A stretch of DNA of 64,000 nucleotides. It comes from Phoebastria nigripes (Eukaryota; Chordata; Aves; Procellariiformes; Diomedeidae). The DNA lies in NCBI GenBank assembly GCA_035582835.1, contig JAYKAV010000955.1, positions 419,327 through 483,326 on the forward strand, given 5' to 3'. Below are positions 49,901 through 61,660 of this stretch, in pieces. Both the position numbers and the translations under genes were made by a program. The first letter of the stretch is position 1. The number at the start of each line of letters is the position of its first letter. Under the pieces are notes generated by a model. The model was not told where the DNA came from, did no database searches, and worked only from the letters and a program-made list of their open reading frames with translations.

Positions 49901-50509
49901 CCTGCTGTGCTACTCCTTTCCATGGGCCATCCCCCTCCTTGGCCTATGCTGCCCACAATGCTGCCAAGACCCTTCTCTCCACATCCCATCGCAGGGGTGT
50001 CCCCATCAAGGGCACTGGGGGAAATGTAGTCCAGCTGAGGAGGATGGTGAGAGCGTGAAGTAATAGAATTACATTAGCAAATGCACCTCAAGATTTTACT
50101 GCTTTAAAAGGCCCACTTCAGTTCATTTTAATGGATCAAAATGTGAGTGTCTAAATGCTTGATTTTGACCAAAACAAGCTTCTTCCTCACTTCTTAGCAG
50201 AACATGTAAAGAATGATTGTTAGTTGGACTTTCCGTTTCTCTTCAGGATGAAAGAAAAAGAAATATCAGAAATCCCTGAGGAAGGGAACTTTAAGATTTT
50301 TGATGAGCTCCAAAAACCGACTCGTAAAGAAGCTACTGACAGAGCCAGTTCCTCAGGCGGGATAAATCACTGTAAGGCTGCTAAAGATGATAGCGCTATG
50401 ATGAGTTATACCAACTGTTGACTGCATCCTATATGCCCTCTCTGAGCTGAGCACCTGATGATCTTCTTCTATACTGATAAAAAGAGCTGTATTTGGCATC
50501 TTTACTTAC
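46992..50509 (-). other. GAD2 intron 8
   Basis: This 3518-bp GT-AG intron lies between exons 8 and 9. It contains a plus-strand CR1 3' end (48715-48864). A plus-strand open stretch with a splice-like start sits at 50247-50421, unidentified and weakly supported. Confidence 0.9.
48715..48864 (+). mobile_element. CR1 LINE, 3'-terminal fragment
   Basis: The text runs CCCATCCCTGGAAACATTC, then GGTTGGACGGGGCTCTGAG, then CCTTCCAATCC, and ends in TATTCTATGATTCTATGATT. This is the classic avian CR1 3' UTR with the 8-bp terminal repeat. It is 5'-truncated, about 150 bp long, and sits in GAD2 intron 8 antisense to the gene. Confidence 0.95.
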
Positions 50510-50589
50510 CTTTCATCACATCTAATCAGAATCACACTATCTGTACCAATACCCAAGGCCGCAGCTCCTTTCTTCACAGAAAAGTGACT
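50510..50589 (-). CDS. GAD2: GAD2 exon 8 (residues 281-307, carries His282)
   Basis: This 80-bp exon encodes [20 protein letters not shown] and then LIRCDE plus two bases of an Arg codon. The His of the SHFS motif (codon 50584-50586) corresponds to His282, which stacks on the PLP ring in GAD65. The acceptor is TTTTTTCAG and the donor is AAAG/GTAAGT, leaving phase 2. Relative to human there is Leu to Val in SLKK and Lys to Arg before CDER. An AT-rich TTA/TTATT-type tract lies only 12 bp or so upstream of the acceptor. Confidence 0.97.
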
Positions 50590-50601
50590 CTGAAAAAACA
50601 C

Positions 50602-50633
50602 ATTTATTATTATTTATTATTTTTATTATTACT
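50602..50633. repeat. (TTA)/(TTATT) microsatellite next to GAD2 exon 8
   Basis: TTATTATTATTTATTATTTT and following repeats begin about 12 bp upstream of the exon 8 acceptor (minus-strand sense: AATAAT-type). Confidence 0.9.
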
Positions 50634-53600
50634 TCTTATCCAATTTAATATAAAACACTACACTCTTGCAAGCCCTTCAGCAAGTAGTCCCACACAGGCA
50701 GTAATTCTATTCATAGACTTTTTGGAAAGCAATCACTGTAATTTGAGGCTTCATATCAGGTCACTACAGTCAATTAGAGAAACAGCAATCACTCTAATCT
50801 GGATTTACTCCTGGAATGTTAAATACACAACTGTGGCTGATGATGGACCCAAATTCTGTCCTTGATGCATACCTGCAGCTTCTATTGCTTGTACAGATTC
50901 AGCTATGAACNTGATTCACTGAAACAAGAAATTCTCCCTTAGAGAATTCACTCGTAGTATCCAGAGTGATCTGCTTCTGCTATATAACTTCTAGCCAAAT
51001 AATATACTGAGAGAAATTAAGATAGGAAGCCTAACTGTGATCTCATGCCAGTGAAAGCTAGTAATAACTCCCACTAATAAACAGAGCTACTGCAGTTTAA
51101 AATCAGAACTGGGCTATTAGTAAGACTATTAGTTAACCTGTACATACAGAACAAAAAATGGAAGTTATATACTGGAGTGCAAGTCAGCCTAATTTTCTCT
51201 AGCTCATACGACTTAACTCCTGAGCCACTGTTGGTTTATAATTCTAATTTAAATCCTAGTGATTATGATAATGAAATAGTTTTATATCAAATTACACCAC
51301 CAAGAATCTGATTTTTATTAACTCAAACACAGCTGTAACAATATTGTTCAAAGTAATTTTAACTACAGATTATTAAACTTTAAAAAAATGGAAATTCTTT
51401 GCATATACTACAGTACCATTAGCTCAGGATGTAACACTATAAAAAAGATCAAGGAGATAAAAATCTAAAAGGGTTTTTTAGGTGTCTCAGATGTTAAAGA
51501 AGAAAGGAAGACATATAATCTGCGGGAGTAGAGAAGCAGACCACAAAGCAGAGGAGTAATCACTATTGCTTTGCCAAGTGAGTATTTGGCTTCAACTGTA
51601 ATGAGAACAACAGAGAGCTATAGGGGAAGAGATGGGCACGACGGTTACACACGTCTGCTTCACTTAAAGGCCATGAAGTCTGTGGGATTTCACTGCATAC
51701 TTAAGGGCTCCCTTCATAATGAATACTTAGAGAAATGAAAATCAATTCTAAATGAACTTTATGAAAGAGAGACGAAGAAGAGTAGAACTGCAACATGTAC
51801 CTTCAATTTAGTAAGTAAAAAAAGCCCCTGTGTTTTAAAACTCACTTGGGCGGTAATTATCATTAACAGTCCTGACTACTGTGATTAAGGTTGCATAAGA
51901 GTTTCCACTCCAAACTCCTTTTTTCACATTCCTGTATCTCACCATTTTGGCTGAAATGCCTCAAGTTTTCATGATGCCCATAGAGTTTTTCAATGTTCAG
52001 ACATTTTGAAGAAGTTCAGATTGTTCATCGTTCACTGATGGTACACGGACAATTTGAAAATACTTCTTCAAGCGAATGATATTTTTCATACCACGTTACT
52101 TTTTTTTAATACAGTGGGTTGGTATAGCTTTCCCCCATGGGGCATGGCTGCAGTATACCAATGATGTGTACTGAACAGCCATTGACCACCTTGTCTAGAC
52201 CTAAAATCAGTTTTTAAGGCCCTAGTACAACAAATCATCCCAGCCCCTGAATTAAGCACATTCTGAAATGTAAACATATGCACGTCGGACTGACTTCTGC
52301 ACAAGCTGATGATCAAATGAAATGCATACCCATGCGCTTAGATGAGCAACAAGGGATTTGTGCCTGTGCTTCAGTGTTTTGCTGAATTAGACTGGGTTCA
52401 TTGCAGCTAGCCTAATCAGGCTTAAGTCATCACGTAGGCTCCCTCTGCAGTGTGGGGGGGAGTCGGGCACCTCCAGGGAAGGATTCATCCAGCATGAGGG
52501 TGGCTGTTTTGGAGTGGGTGCCGAATGACATCTGGTGAGGAGATTTCTACCCCTTCCCTATGGACCATGCCCTGTGACATCTGCTGTCTGTGAGAGTGGA
52601 AAGTGTACAGCACCTGCAGGTACCAGTGCTCTGGAAACTGGTAGATATTTGATTTTAACACACTGTTATTGTCGAGCCTATTAAAACCACAGGCTAGTGA
52701 CGTGCTCAGATTAGATACGGAGTTTGCCCTGCTGTGTTTCTAGCTGGAGTCACAAAGTGCTAGGAAGTATTTACACATTGAACATCACGGGCCTGCTCAG
52801 CATCACACTGATATTTTTCATGGCGTGTTCTTTATTTCATGAAACCAAATTTTTGAACAAACACATTTCCACGAGCTTCATCAGCTTCACTAGAATCAGT
52901 GGACTTTTCCCAAGTACAAATGCACTGTAGATTAAGGCTTGAACTGGGACCAATCCACAAACCTCCATACATGGAAGATGATACTGAAGTCTCTTCCCAG
53001 CCTTGCGGGTCTCCCTGAGCCCCATGGTGCAGCAGTACAACTTCACGAGAGCAGGGAGGAGGAGAGGCCATGAGGAGGCTACCGGCATCAGGAGGCTTAT
53101 AAAAAATTCCCAAGTTTAGGAAGATATCTTTGAACTTTGCAAAAATTGAAACAGAGCTAGAATATTGCCAGCATAATGTCANTTCATTGATATGCTATGT
53201 GAACCTAGAATTTAATTTATACCCTTAAAAAAAATTAATCTGTTTTTTATTCATGTATTACACAAACTGATGTGCACATACTGGGTAGTGTAATATATAA
53301 ATACAGGTAGAGATGTAGGAGTGAAGACTCACAGATATATTTCACTGGGTTTTGAGTTAATGACATTACATTGATGAATTTTGCTCCTTATTCCATACTA
53401 GTTAAAACAGATTTACTACTGTAATTTGTTTTTCTAATAGAAAATAGAACTATTCAAAATGCCTTAAAAAAGGAAATACGGATTTGAATGGTTTACTATG
53501 AGGGAGAAAATTAAGCCCATGTGCTCAAAGGCATCCACTGGAATACAGCCAAGCTCAGCTGCCTCATTGAGAAGTCTCGTGGCACTGCTAAAACAGCACT

Positions 53601-56600
53601 GGGGAAAAAATGAATGTAGCGCTGATAGCTCAGCTGCCTGAAGGCTTTTTACAGACTGAAGGGAATTCAGCGGTCAGGAACCAAAACAGGTTTAGGGACA
53701 AATTGGGAAGAAATACAGAAGTCTGTGCACAGAAGGGCAAATGCAATTACAATTTCTAAACAAACTCTGAATATGAAATTGCTCAATCTGTGTATACAGT
53801 CACAGATATATGACTACCGTTATGTTTTTGTGTCTCAGGGTAACATCAGAGGAATTACTCCAACTGCCCGAGAGGCTCTAAAAAAGCCGGGATGAAAGTG
53901 AAAATGGAAAAAATATAGTTTTAAGAGCAAAGAAAACTTTCCTAATGACGATGAATATTAAACTTTGTTTTAATATTCCTGGGATGGTGCTGAAAATTTG
54001 GTTGCCTGTGTAATATAAAGGTAAACACAAAGAAATATAAAGGTGAAAGAGAAGGAAAGGCTTGCAGAAATAAGCCCGGTTAGACAGAACTACTGAACAA
54101 TTCAGCTGGACTAACGGGGAAGAAGGACATTAATTGTGACCCCTTTGGGAATACAGGGGCTACAGACTGTTCGGCCATGCAAGGAAGTGAGCGCGACCAC
54201 CATCTTCCATGACACAGCCGTGTAGGTGTTACGCAGATCTGAAGTCTTACNGTGAGAGAACCAGGGTCAAAAAGGGAGGACGGGGCAGACTGCCTGATGC
54301 CAGTCCTGAAGGAAAAACCAGGCTAGGAGAAGCCGGCAGGACCAGAGTTTCACCGCTGTCCTGTGCTTGCCAGAGACAGGAGGACACGCAGGTGGGAGTG
54401 GGCTGTCACTGCGGCTTTCGCCCTCCCTCCCTTCATGCGGTGCTGCTCTGCAAAAGGGTGCATGGAAGACTACAAATACATCCCCAATAGAGAGGAAACT
54501 CAATTTGTCTCTGAAAAGAAATGTGGTTAAAATTCCATGGTGAAGGAGAAAGCGTAGAGTATTAGTCAATATTAGTGACAAAAGCATATTATTAGTCAGG
54601 AAAAAAAAATGGTGATCTTGAGCCAGGGGAATCTTCCCTTTGTCTAAAATTTCAAATGCTGTTAGGAGTAAGTTTGTTTGCCTGATAGCTATTTTTTCAT
54701 AGTTAGCTTTGTAGAGTAAAAACACATTGTAAATTTATTACAGGTGCAATAATGAATAGGCCTTTTGGAAAAAGGAAGCATTAGAATAATTAAAAATGTT
54801 ATGATGCTGAAAAGTATGGCATTGTTATCTTAAATGAACAGTGCTTCAATATTCTATTTTTATAGCTTGCTAAATTAATTGCCTATAATCTGGCATGGCT
54901 GAAGCTGTCAGGAAGAACCATCCTAATGCCGTGAGCCCCAGAGGTCACAGCTGGTTTTCCAGATTGCAGTTTCTCCCTGCTCACATAAATTCAGAGTGGC
55001 ACAAGCTTTGTGGAGGGAGCTGATCAGGAGTAAGTTCCCAAATGCTGAGCAAACTGAGCCATCCAGCAGCCGAAACCTCTCCGAGGTCTGCAGGTTTGGT
55101 CGCTGGCACCCCGGTGCTCTGCAGACCTGGACCCCCAGCCTCACCCCATCAGCCACACGCCAGCAGAGGAGGTGCACATGCTTTCCTCTCCATCTCCCCA
55201 TGGCTTTAAACAATGTGGGATCCCTGGATGTGTAGGCTGGGCTACTTCTCTCTTAATTTCAATAATCTAAAAATGTGTGTCTGGTCTAGGCTTACTGTCT
55301 GGGCTCCCTCAATAGTGGGGAAGAAAAGGTACCTCCAGAAGGCACCTCATCCCTGAGGCTTGGGCACCCATTTTAGACTACGATGAGTTGTCTTCTGCAG
55401 ATCTCACTCCCTTTTTATTGGCTATAAAAAGTGCATAGACTAACTCAGATTAAATNTTTACATTTTAGGTGATTAAAGTTAAGTGACATGAATCCTATCT
55501 TTAACGTCTCATTGTAAGCTATAGCTTTTCCTTCAGTTATCTACAAAAAGAGTATACTGTGTCCCATCACATTTTTAAATACACTGTAATGATGTATATG
55601 TTTGCTATTGTTTCCTTTAGCTANTACTATTCAATTTTTAAAGTTATTTGTTAATGTCAGGGGAGAAATGAATATATTAATGTTTCTGCACAACATACTA
55701 ACATTTCCATCTTTTGCATTTTTGAAATATAAAACTTCATACTGCTTTTCTAATCCAGCAAGACTCACAACTTGGTTTTTTCCAGTGTGGATAGTTTTAC
55801 AGCATTATCTGTGGATAAGAAACGTTGCACTGAGTTCAGGAGGATCCTGTGGCAGTGTAAAAGTCACAAGATATCGACCAGATGAAGGATTAGACCCAAA
55901 TGATGAATGTCTCCTTTGGGACAAGCTGCCCTAGAGCATTGCTTTTCTGGAAAATGGTTTTGCTTTGATTTGAATGGAGTTACTTGAATTAAGTTGCTCC
56001 TCAAATAAGACCAACTTTTTCACTGTTTCCCTCTGGCTTCAAATACCACCAAGCAATACTTTACTAGTTATTATGCATTAGGTAATGCAAAGAAAGAATG
56101 TGTGAATCCATGAGTCTGATTTTTAGTTTCCTTAGGTGGAAATGAAAACACTCCCTACTTACTCTGTATGCTTAGAAGTGTAACTTACGGCTTCATAATT
56201 TATGCCACCAAATGGAAAACATGATCTCCAGGCTCGTCAAATCTTTCCCTGGAAGCCCCACCACACAGGTCACCCCTTGGACAGCTTCTTGCAGGTGCCA
56301 GTCCTGGAAACTGCCTCCTAAGTAGCCTGGCTAGAGGGCAATGCTACATGCCACGAAGTGGTGGGACTAGAGATCAGCTTTTCATTCTGCACAGAAACCA
56401 AGCGAAAATCTTCCACAGGCTGTGTGAAATGGAGGTCTGTCGAGCTGTCTGCTTTGAGACAGAAGTCACTTTTTAATTTCCTTCTGTCTCAGAGCCAAGA
56501 ACCTCCATTTTAGATTTCAGAAACTGTTCAGACAAAAACTTTGCCAAAGCCACTCTTCTCCCACAGCTACTGGTGTAGTTTGCTGTATTCCCTGCAAGTA

Positions 56601-58276
56601 ATGGGGCTTGTCCACGAGCGGAAATCAGCGTGCAAGAGGCTGAAGCTCTTTATTGCAAACTGCCTCCTCCAATCTAATTGATGCGTGGATGCTGCACATG
56701 CTATGGCTGTGAGGGTGCTCCCCTACCACCGCAGACAAGCCACCTCTCACAGATGCTCCCAGTGCTCCTCCAGAGAATGAGGTCCCTCTGAGTATGTCCG
56801 GCTGTCTACAATGCTGACACCTTATATCTGAGTTGCCAACAGACCCTCCCTTCACAGTCAGTGGCTGCCGGAGCCATACTCCCAGTGAAGGCTCGGGCAG
56901 GAGCCGTTTCACCCCGAGAGCAGTGCAGATGGGGGGATGCCAGAGGCAGAAACACCCTCTCTGTGCTCCCCTGGCTCTCTAACTGGGTGAACTGCCAGTG
57001 CTTACTCTGTGGTTTCTCTTCCAAAACTAAGACAGGAGTTGTATTGCTGTTTCCCTGGTGAGCACCTGACAAGGCGTTCCTCCTTGCAGCGGCTGCTAGA
57101 GGGAGTAGGAAATTACGAAAGCTGATGCGGACTACATGAGCACAGTCTTGCTGGGTTGGAGAACAGCAGAGGTGAAGACATCTCTATGTCTTTCCAATTA
57201 TGCCCAGCTTTTTTTCATTNCCTGAGCTGTGGATTGAGTCTGTATAGCCCCCAACTAAACATCGAGTCCATGTAAGGGCTCCAAGTCTCTTCAGCTATTT
57301 TTATACTACCAAATAAAAAGGCCAAGGACTGTCTTGTAACCTGAACCCAACTAGTTCTCTACAGCTAAACTTTATCCCTCTGCACCCCTTTCCTCCTCAG
57401 AGTACAATGACTTTGTCCTTTTCGCCTGCTAAGGGTGATCCCCGCTCCATGCTATTCCCAGCTACTGCTGGATGCTGTCTAAAAGAGTGCTAGTTCACCA
57501 GGTCAAAATCACAACAGAGAATGGTTTAAAATTCAATAGGACTTGCCTTATAGACAAATGGATCAATGGAAATATTCTGAGAAGGCAGCTCTCCCTTTCT
57601 GCTGCTTTCTCCACGCTGAAAAAGGGACGTGCTCAGCTGAACACTCATAGCAGCCTAAAGCTGATGCACTGGGACACAGGAGGAGGCCTTCATCTTAGAT
57701 TTTTCATTGTGTTTGAAATGATAGACTAAACTAGGTTTTTACAACTGGCATCCATCACTTTTACCCCTCTGAGTCACGGTCTCTTGCGTCACGTGCAGTC
57801 CAGAACAGCTGCCCTGAAGGACATCACTCTGCTCCTGCACCGATGCAGATGAAAGAACCACTGATGATGCACTGGTGAATACAGAGGATTGAATTAAGTC
57901 CTGAGCAAGCGCATCTCAGTGAAATTATACCTGGGCCAAGACCGACCTAAGCAGTTATAGTGTACTTCACCATCACTGGTGAAACAGAAACAAAAAGAAG
58001 CGGAGTGAGAGATAAGTCACGGTCCTACTGAACAGCTCGGGGAAGATCCGCTTACTGGGAACGTGCACGGCTGGAATAACCTATTTTAGGCACCTAATGT
58101 AGGTTGCGTATATCAGGAGGCTGATCTCTGTGTATGGTCAACGCACAGAAGTAGGTGAACCCCTCCCGAAGGCGATTTAGAACATCTAAATTAAGGAATA
58201 TTTAGGCTCCTAATTTGGATGCTCTGAGTTTCCCTCCAGAGGTGTCTCTCTTCACTGATTGTGCAGAGAGTGAGGC

Positions 58277-58313
58277 TCCTAATTTAGGAACATGATGCAC
58301 TCCTAAATTAGGA
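58277..58313. repeat. Perfect 13-bp inverted repeat with 11-nt spacer
   Basis: The left arm TCCTAATTTAGGA (58277-58289) is the exact reverse complement of the right arm TCCTAAATTAGGA (58301-58313). The block AGGCTCCTAATTT also occurs at 58204 and 58273, and a related TAGGCACCTAATGTAGG lies near 58086. Confidence 0.9.
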
Positions 58314-60531
58314 AGGGAATTACTTAGGAGCTGTGAATTACTCCTCCTTTCCCTTCTCCCCCACCAGCAGCTGAACCTATCATGGTATCAGATTGAGGCT
58401 AGATTCTGATTACAGTAATATTGGTGGCAATTGTGGCGTAACTTCATTCGTTTATAGTAATGGAAGCTCTGGATTGGCAGAAATGAAAATGGAGTCTAGT
58501 CTGTGATGCTGATATTCTTGTCCGAGAATTGCTGATATCTGAATCTTTGCTTCTGTCTGAAAATTTCGAGACAAAAATGTCAGTGTTTCTAAACACATAA
58601 AGTAACTTTAAGCTTTGTTTACTATCATGCCGCACATGCAGAGCATGAGGAAATTACAGCATCCTGTTTACAGACTGCTTGTTCGACAGCTATCGTCTTA
58701 CAAGAGCATCCAACTGTGGCAGAGAGAAACCACAATCAGGCTGGGGAGTCTAAAAGGAAGATCACCAGGATGTGATAAATGAGACAAATGACATTCTCAT
58801 ATCTTAGCGTCTATTCAGGTTCTGCAGGACATTTCCTATCTAAAAAGGGGATTGTACTGCTGGGCCTCTGCAATTCCTGTAACAGTCTCTGCTATTTTGA
58901 GGGTTAAACCCTGATCCCACATCCTTTGGGCAATTAAGGGTTAAAGTATCCTGTCTTCACTTAGCATGGTTTCTTAACTTCCCTAGAAGATCTGCCACTA
59001 CCTACTTTATGAAAAACCTTGACTGAGGAACCGACAAAACTGCAATTTCAAGATACTTTTAAAATGTAACAGATTTCAGATGCTGTTCTATGGATTCGCT
59101 AGTATATTTGATTTTGGAATGTTTAATTTGCTAAGGGAACTGCTTCTTCCCTGGCATGAAAACACAATTATTAAAGCTCATTTCATTATTTTGAGACTGA
59201 TAGCACAATTTGGTTCATTGTTTAACATTCCATCGCTATGAATACAACGAAATTCTCTAATGATTAATAGGATTTGTTATTTTAAATAATCGTGCTGAAC
59301 CTTATTTGCAAGACTTATTAGGTCTGTAACTTCCATATGAATAACGCATCTCTAGCTGTACAGCCAACTTTGGAGAGTTGCTACTCATTTGTAGAGTATC
59401 CGTGTCTCTGACTGCTTTGGGGACAATTATTCTGCAATGTGGAGCCCACAGTTGTGTATCGCATCTCATCCTACTGCCATGAAAGGCATCCTCAGAGGGA
59501 TTTCCTCCCAGACATTTCTGATCAGTTTTTAGGACACTTTGCTCTTCACACTCACACAGAATGGAAACACGTTCTCTGATAAGTCAGAAAAGGTAGCCAG
59601 GAGGATGTTGTCACCTAACATGGACAGCATCTTGCTGAGCCCCAGCCATGAAAGAGTCCTTTCTGGCCAAGCCCATGCAGCTGGAGAGAAGTTTAGAAGG
59701 GGACCATGAAGCCTGAAGAGAGCTCACAGCCTCCCCTGGGTATAACCCTTCCTTTCTCCTTCCTCCTGCACACGCATTCTCCACTATAAGCTGCGAGGAG
59801 GATTAAATGGCCATAAACCCAAAACAACCACCTCGACACAGACAGAAGTATGACTTCTGTATGGTTGTTCAAAGAGCAAAAAACTCTGTGTTTCTCCCAT
59901 GAGGACCCCTCTGATTTCTCCTGTGCCCACNTCCCCTCACCTCTTGCACCGCCAGATCCCGTCGGTGCCTGTGACGAACCCCGGTATGCTGAAGCTTTTG
60001 CTCACAGACAGAAACCCACAGCAAAGCCCAGTTCCCCACCGTACCCTGCAGCTGTTCTGCTGTAAACACACACAGCATTTCCATACTACTGTCTTCATGT
60101 ATGTTATCACCCTCTCATTAAATAACAGCAGGAGTGGTTTCAGCTAGAAACATTTTGACTCTCAGTGATTTTCTGTTCCCCCAGAGTGACCTGAACAGAA
60201 GACATTCCTGGCAGAAAGTGCTGAAGCCCGATGATGAGCTCTCATTGTTTGATGAGGTCCTTACCATTCACATCGACATTTATACAGACAGAAGTGAGAG
60301 CAAAAAAATGGCAGTGGTTTGTAGAACCTGCTCTCCCTGGGCTTCAGCCACTGATAACCGCACAGCTCATCCCTCTATATATCAAAAAACCAGCCCCTTC
60401 CCATTTTTTTATTCCCAGTGAAGGAATAACAGAAATGAAGACAGTTGGCTACAAATTCCTGTTCAGTTATTTTCTTCATCATAAATTCATACAAGCAGGT
60501 GTAACAGATAGGAAAAACCAGAAACACATAC

Positions 60532-60647
60532 ATGTTCTGATGTGAAGGCAACCAGCCTGGGAATAGCTGCCATTCCTTTTTCTTTAACTTCTGGGAACAT
60601 CTTGAAACGTGCAATCAACATAGCATACATGTTAGATATGGCACCAC
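60532..60647 (-). CDS. GAD2: GAD2 exon 7 (residues 242-280)
   Basis: This 116-bp exon encodes [17 protein letters not shown] onward and ends ...[10 protein letters not shown]. It belongs to the large PLP-binding domain. The acceptor is CCAG before GTGGTGCC, so the first two bases complete a Gly codon begun in exon 6 (phase 1). The donor is CAT/GTATGT, phase 0. Differences from human GAD65 are conservative: Met to Leu in the AMMIAR motif, and Leu/Ile to Ile/Val near PRLIAF. The preceding exon, which should encode the segment ending in SPG, is not found between here and position 64000. Confidence 0.96.
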
Positions 60648-61265
60648 CTGGAGTCCACAGTGATATACTGTTACTTTTTCTATGCATTGTAATATTATTG
60701 CAGAACAAACGACAAATCTTGCTACAGTTTTTCTAACTCTAATGTTAATGTTTCTGCCTAATGGCAGATTCTTCTTCCTGATCCTCCTCACAGCTGGGTT
60801 GTGTAATAACAGGATCTACTACACCCAAATAAGAATTTACACAAAAAGTACTGCTGCAAAAAATGATGGGGGTTTCCTTTCATCCTCGTTTTTGTTACCG
60901 TTTCTCCTTTAGTCCCCAATCTTATCTTTCCATATGCCATCAACACATAATCCTCACTCTGTTCCACCTCCCAAGCGGACGCCACCACAAAGCAACTTCC
61001 TAAGTGGCTTCCAAGTGCAACCTAAGCTGTGCTCTCCCCTCCCAAATTAGGGTGGCGTTTCATGCCCCGGCTCTGAGGAAACCCACACAGCGAGTCCCAA
61101 CAGACACTATCTTCTGGATAACTGCAGTGGGGACAGGGAAGAGAAAGGAAAAAGGGTCATTCTAACAAATATTTTTCTTTTTATTTGTCCTCTGATGGGA
61201 GCAAGGGGAAAAGGTTACATGTCCCTAACACTAGCCTTAAAATCAGTGGCATACATTGACATAAA

Positions 61266-61310
61266 ATACCCATTTCGAGACGGGTNTTTTACCCACTTCA
61301 AGATGGGTAT
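61266..61310. repeat. Imperfect 20-bp inverted repeat (hairpin) with an N in the loop
   Basis: The arms 61266-61285 and 61291-61310 are complementary at 15 of 20 positions. All five mismatches are transitions, so G-U pairing or decay by transition is possible. The 5-nt loop contains an ambiguous base at 61286. Confidence 0.85.
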
Positions 61311-61515
61311 CAGATGACAGCTTTACAGTATTCTGTTCCCATATTTCAATTATCAATGCATAAATTAAAAACAAGGACTTCGTTCTTCCTTTTCGAGATT
61401 TTCACAAACTGAGCCTCTGTGTCGACAGTGGAACAATGTTTGGTTATATATTAATGCTGCATGAGCACTATGGGAATATAATGCAGAACCTGAGGCAGAG
61501 TCTGAGTACTTTTAT

Positions 61516-61660
61516 ATATGTACACACATAAACACACACACACACAGAGACATGTACACGTAAAATCCACCAGTTTTATCCTGTATATATACTATATATA
61601 TACACAGATTGATTATATATTGATGTTTATGCACATATATTTATATAAAGCAAAGGTATA
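61516..61660. repeat. CA- and TA-rich simple repeat patch
   Basis: A (CA)n run at about 61532-61547 is followed by TATATAT-rich sequence at about 61582-61660. This is low-complexity DNA in GAD2 intron 6. Confidence 0.85.

Larger units (their letters stand above)
50590..60531 (-). other. GAD2 intron 7
   Basis: This intron of about 9.9 kb lies between exons 7 and 8 and is the largest complete one in the window. It holds a TTA/TTATT microsatellite near the exon 8 acceptor, six isolated N bases, an inverted-repeat cluster around 58083-58331, and no gene I can support. Confidence 0.9.

Noticed and set aside
55602..55934. 110-codon plus-strand open frame ending in a polar, protein-like tail.
   Set aside because: The tail resembles an old noncoding repeat pattern, the frame contains an ambiguous base, and no splice partner was found.
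60185..60252. Possible small plus-strand exon (SDLNRRHSWQKVLKPDDE) between CCCCCAG and GTCCTT.
   Set aside because: The donor is weak, there is no compatible neighbour and no known homologue; it lies antisense in GAD2 intron 7.
61516..61660. TA-rich stretch considered as a promoter TATA region or origin.
   Set aside because: It continues a CA/TA simple repeat inside an intron, with no other promoter feature nearby.
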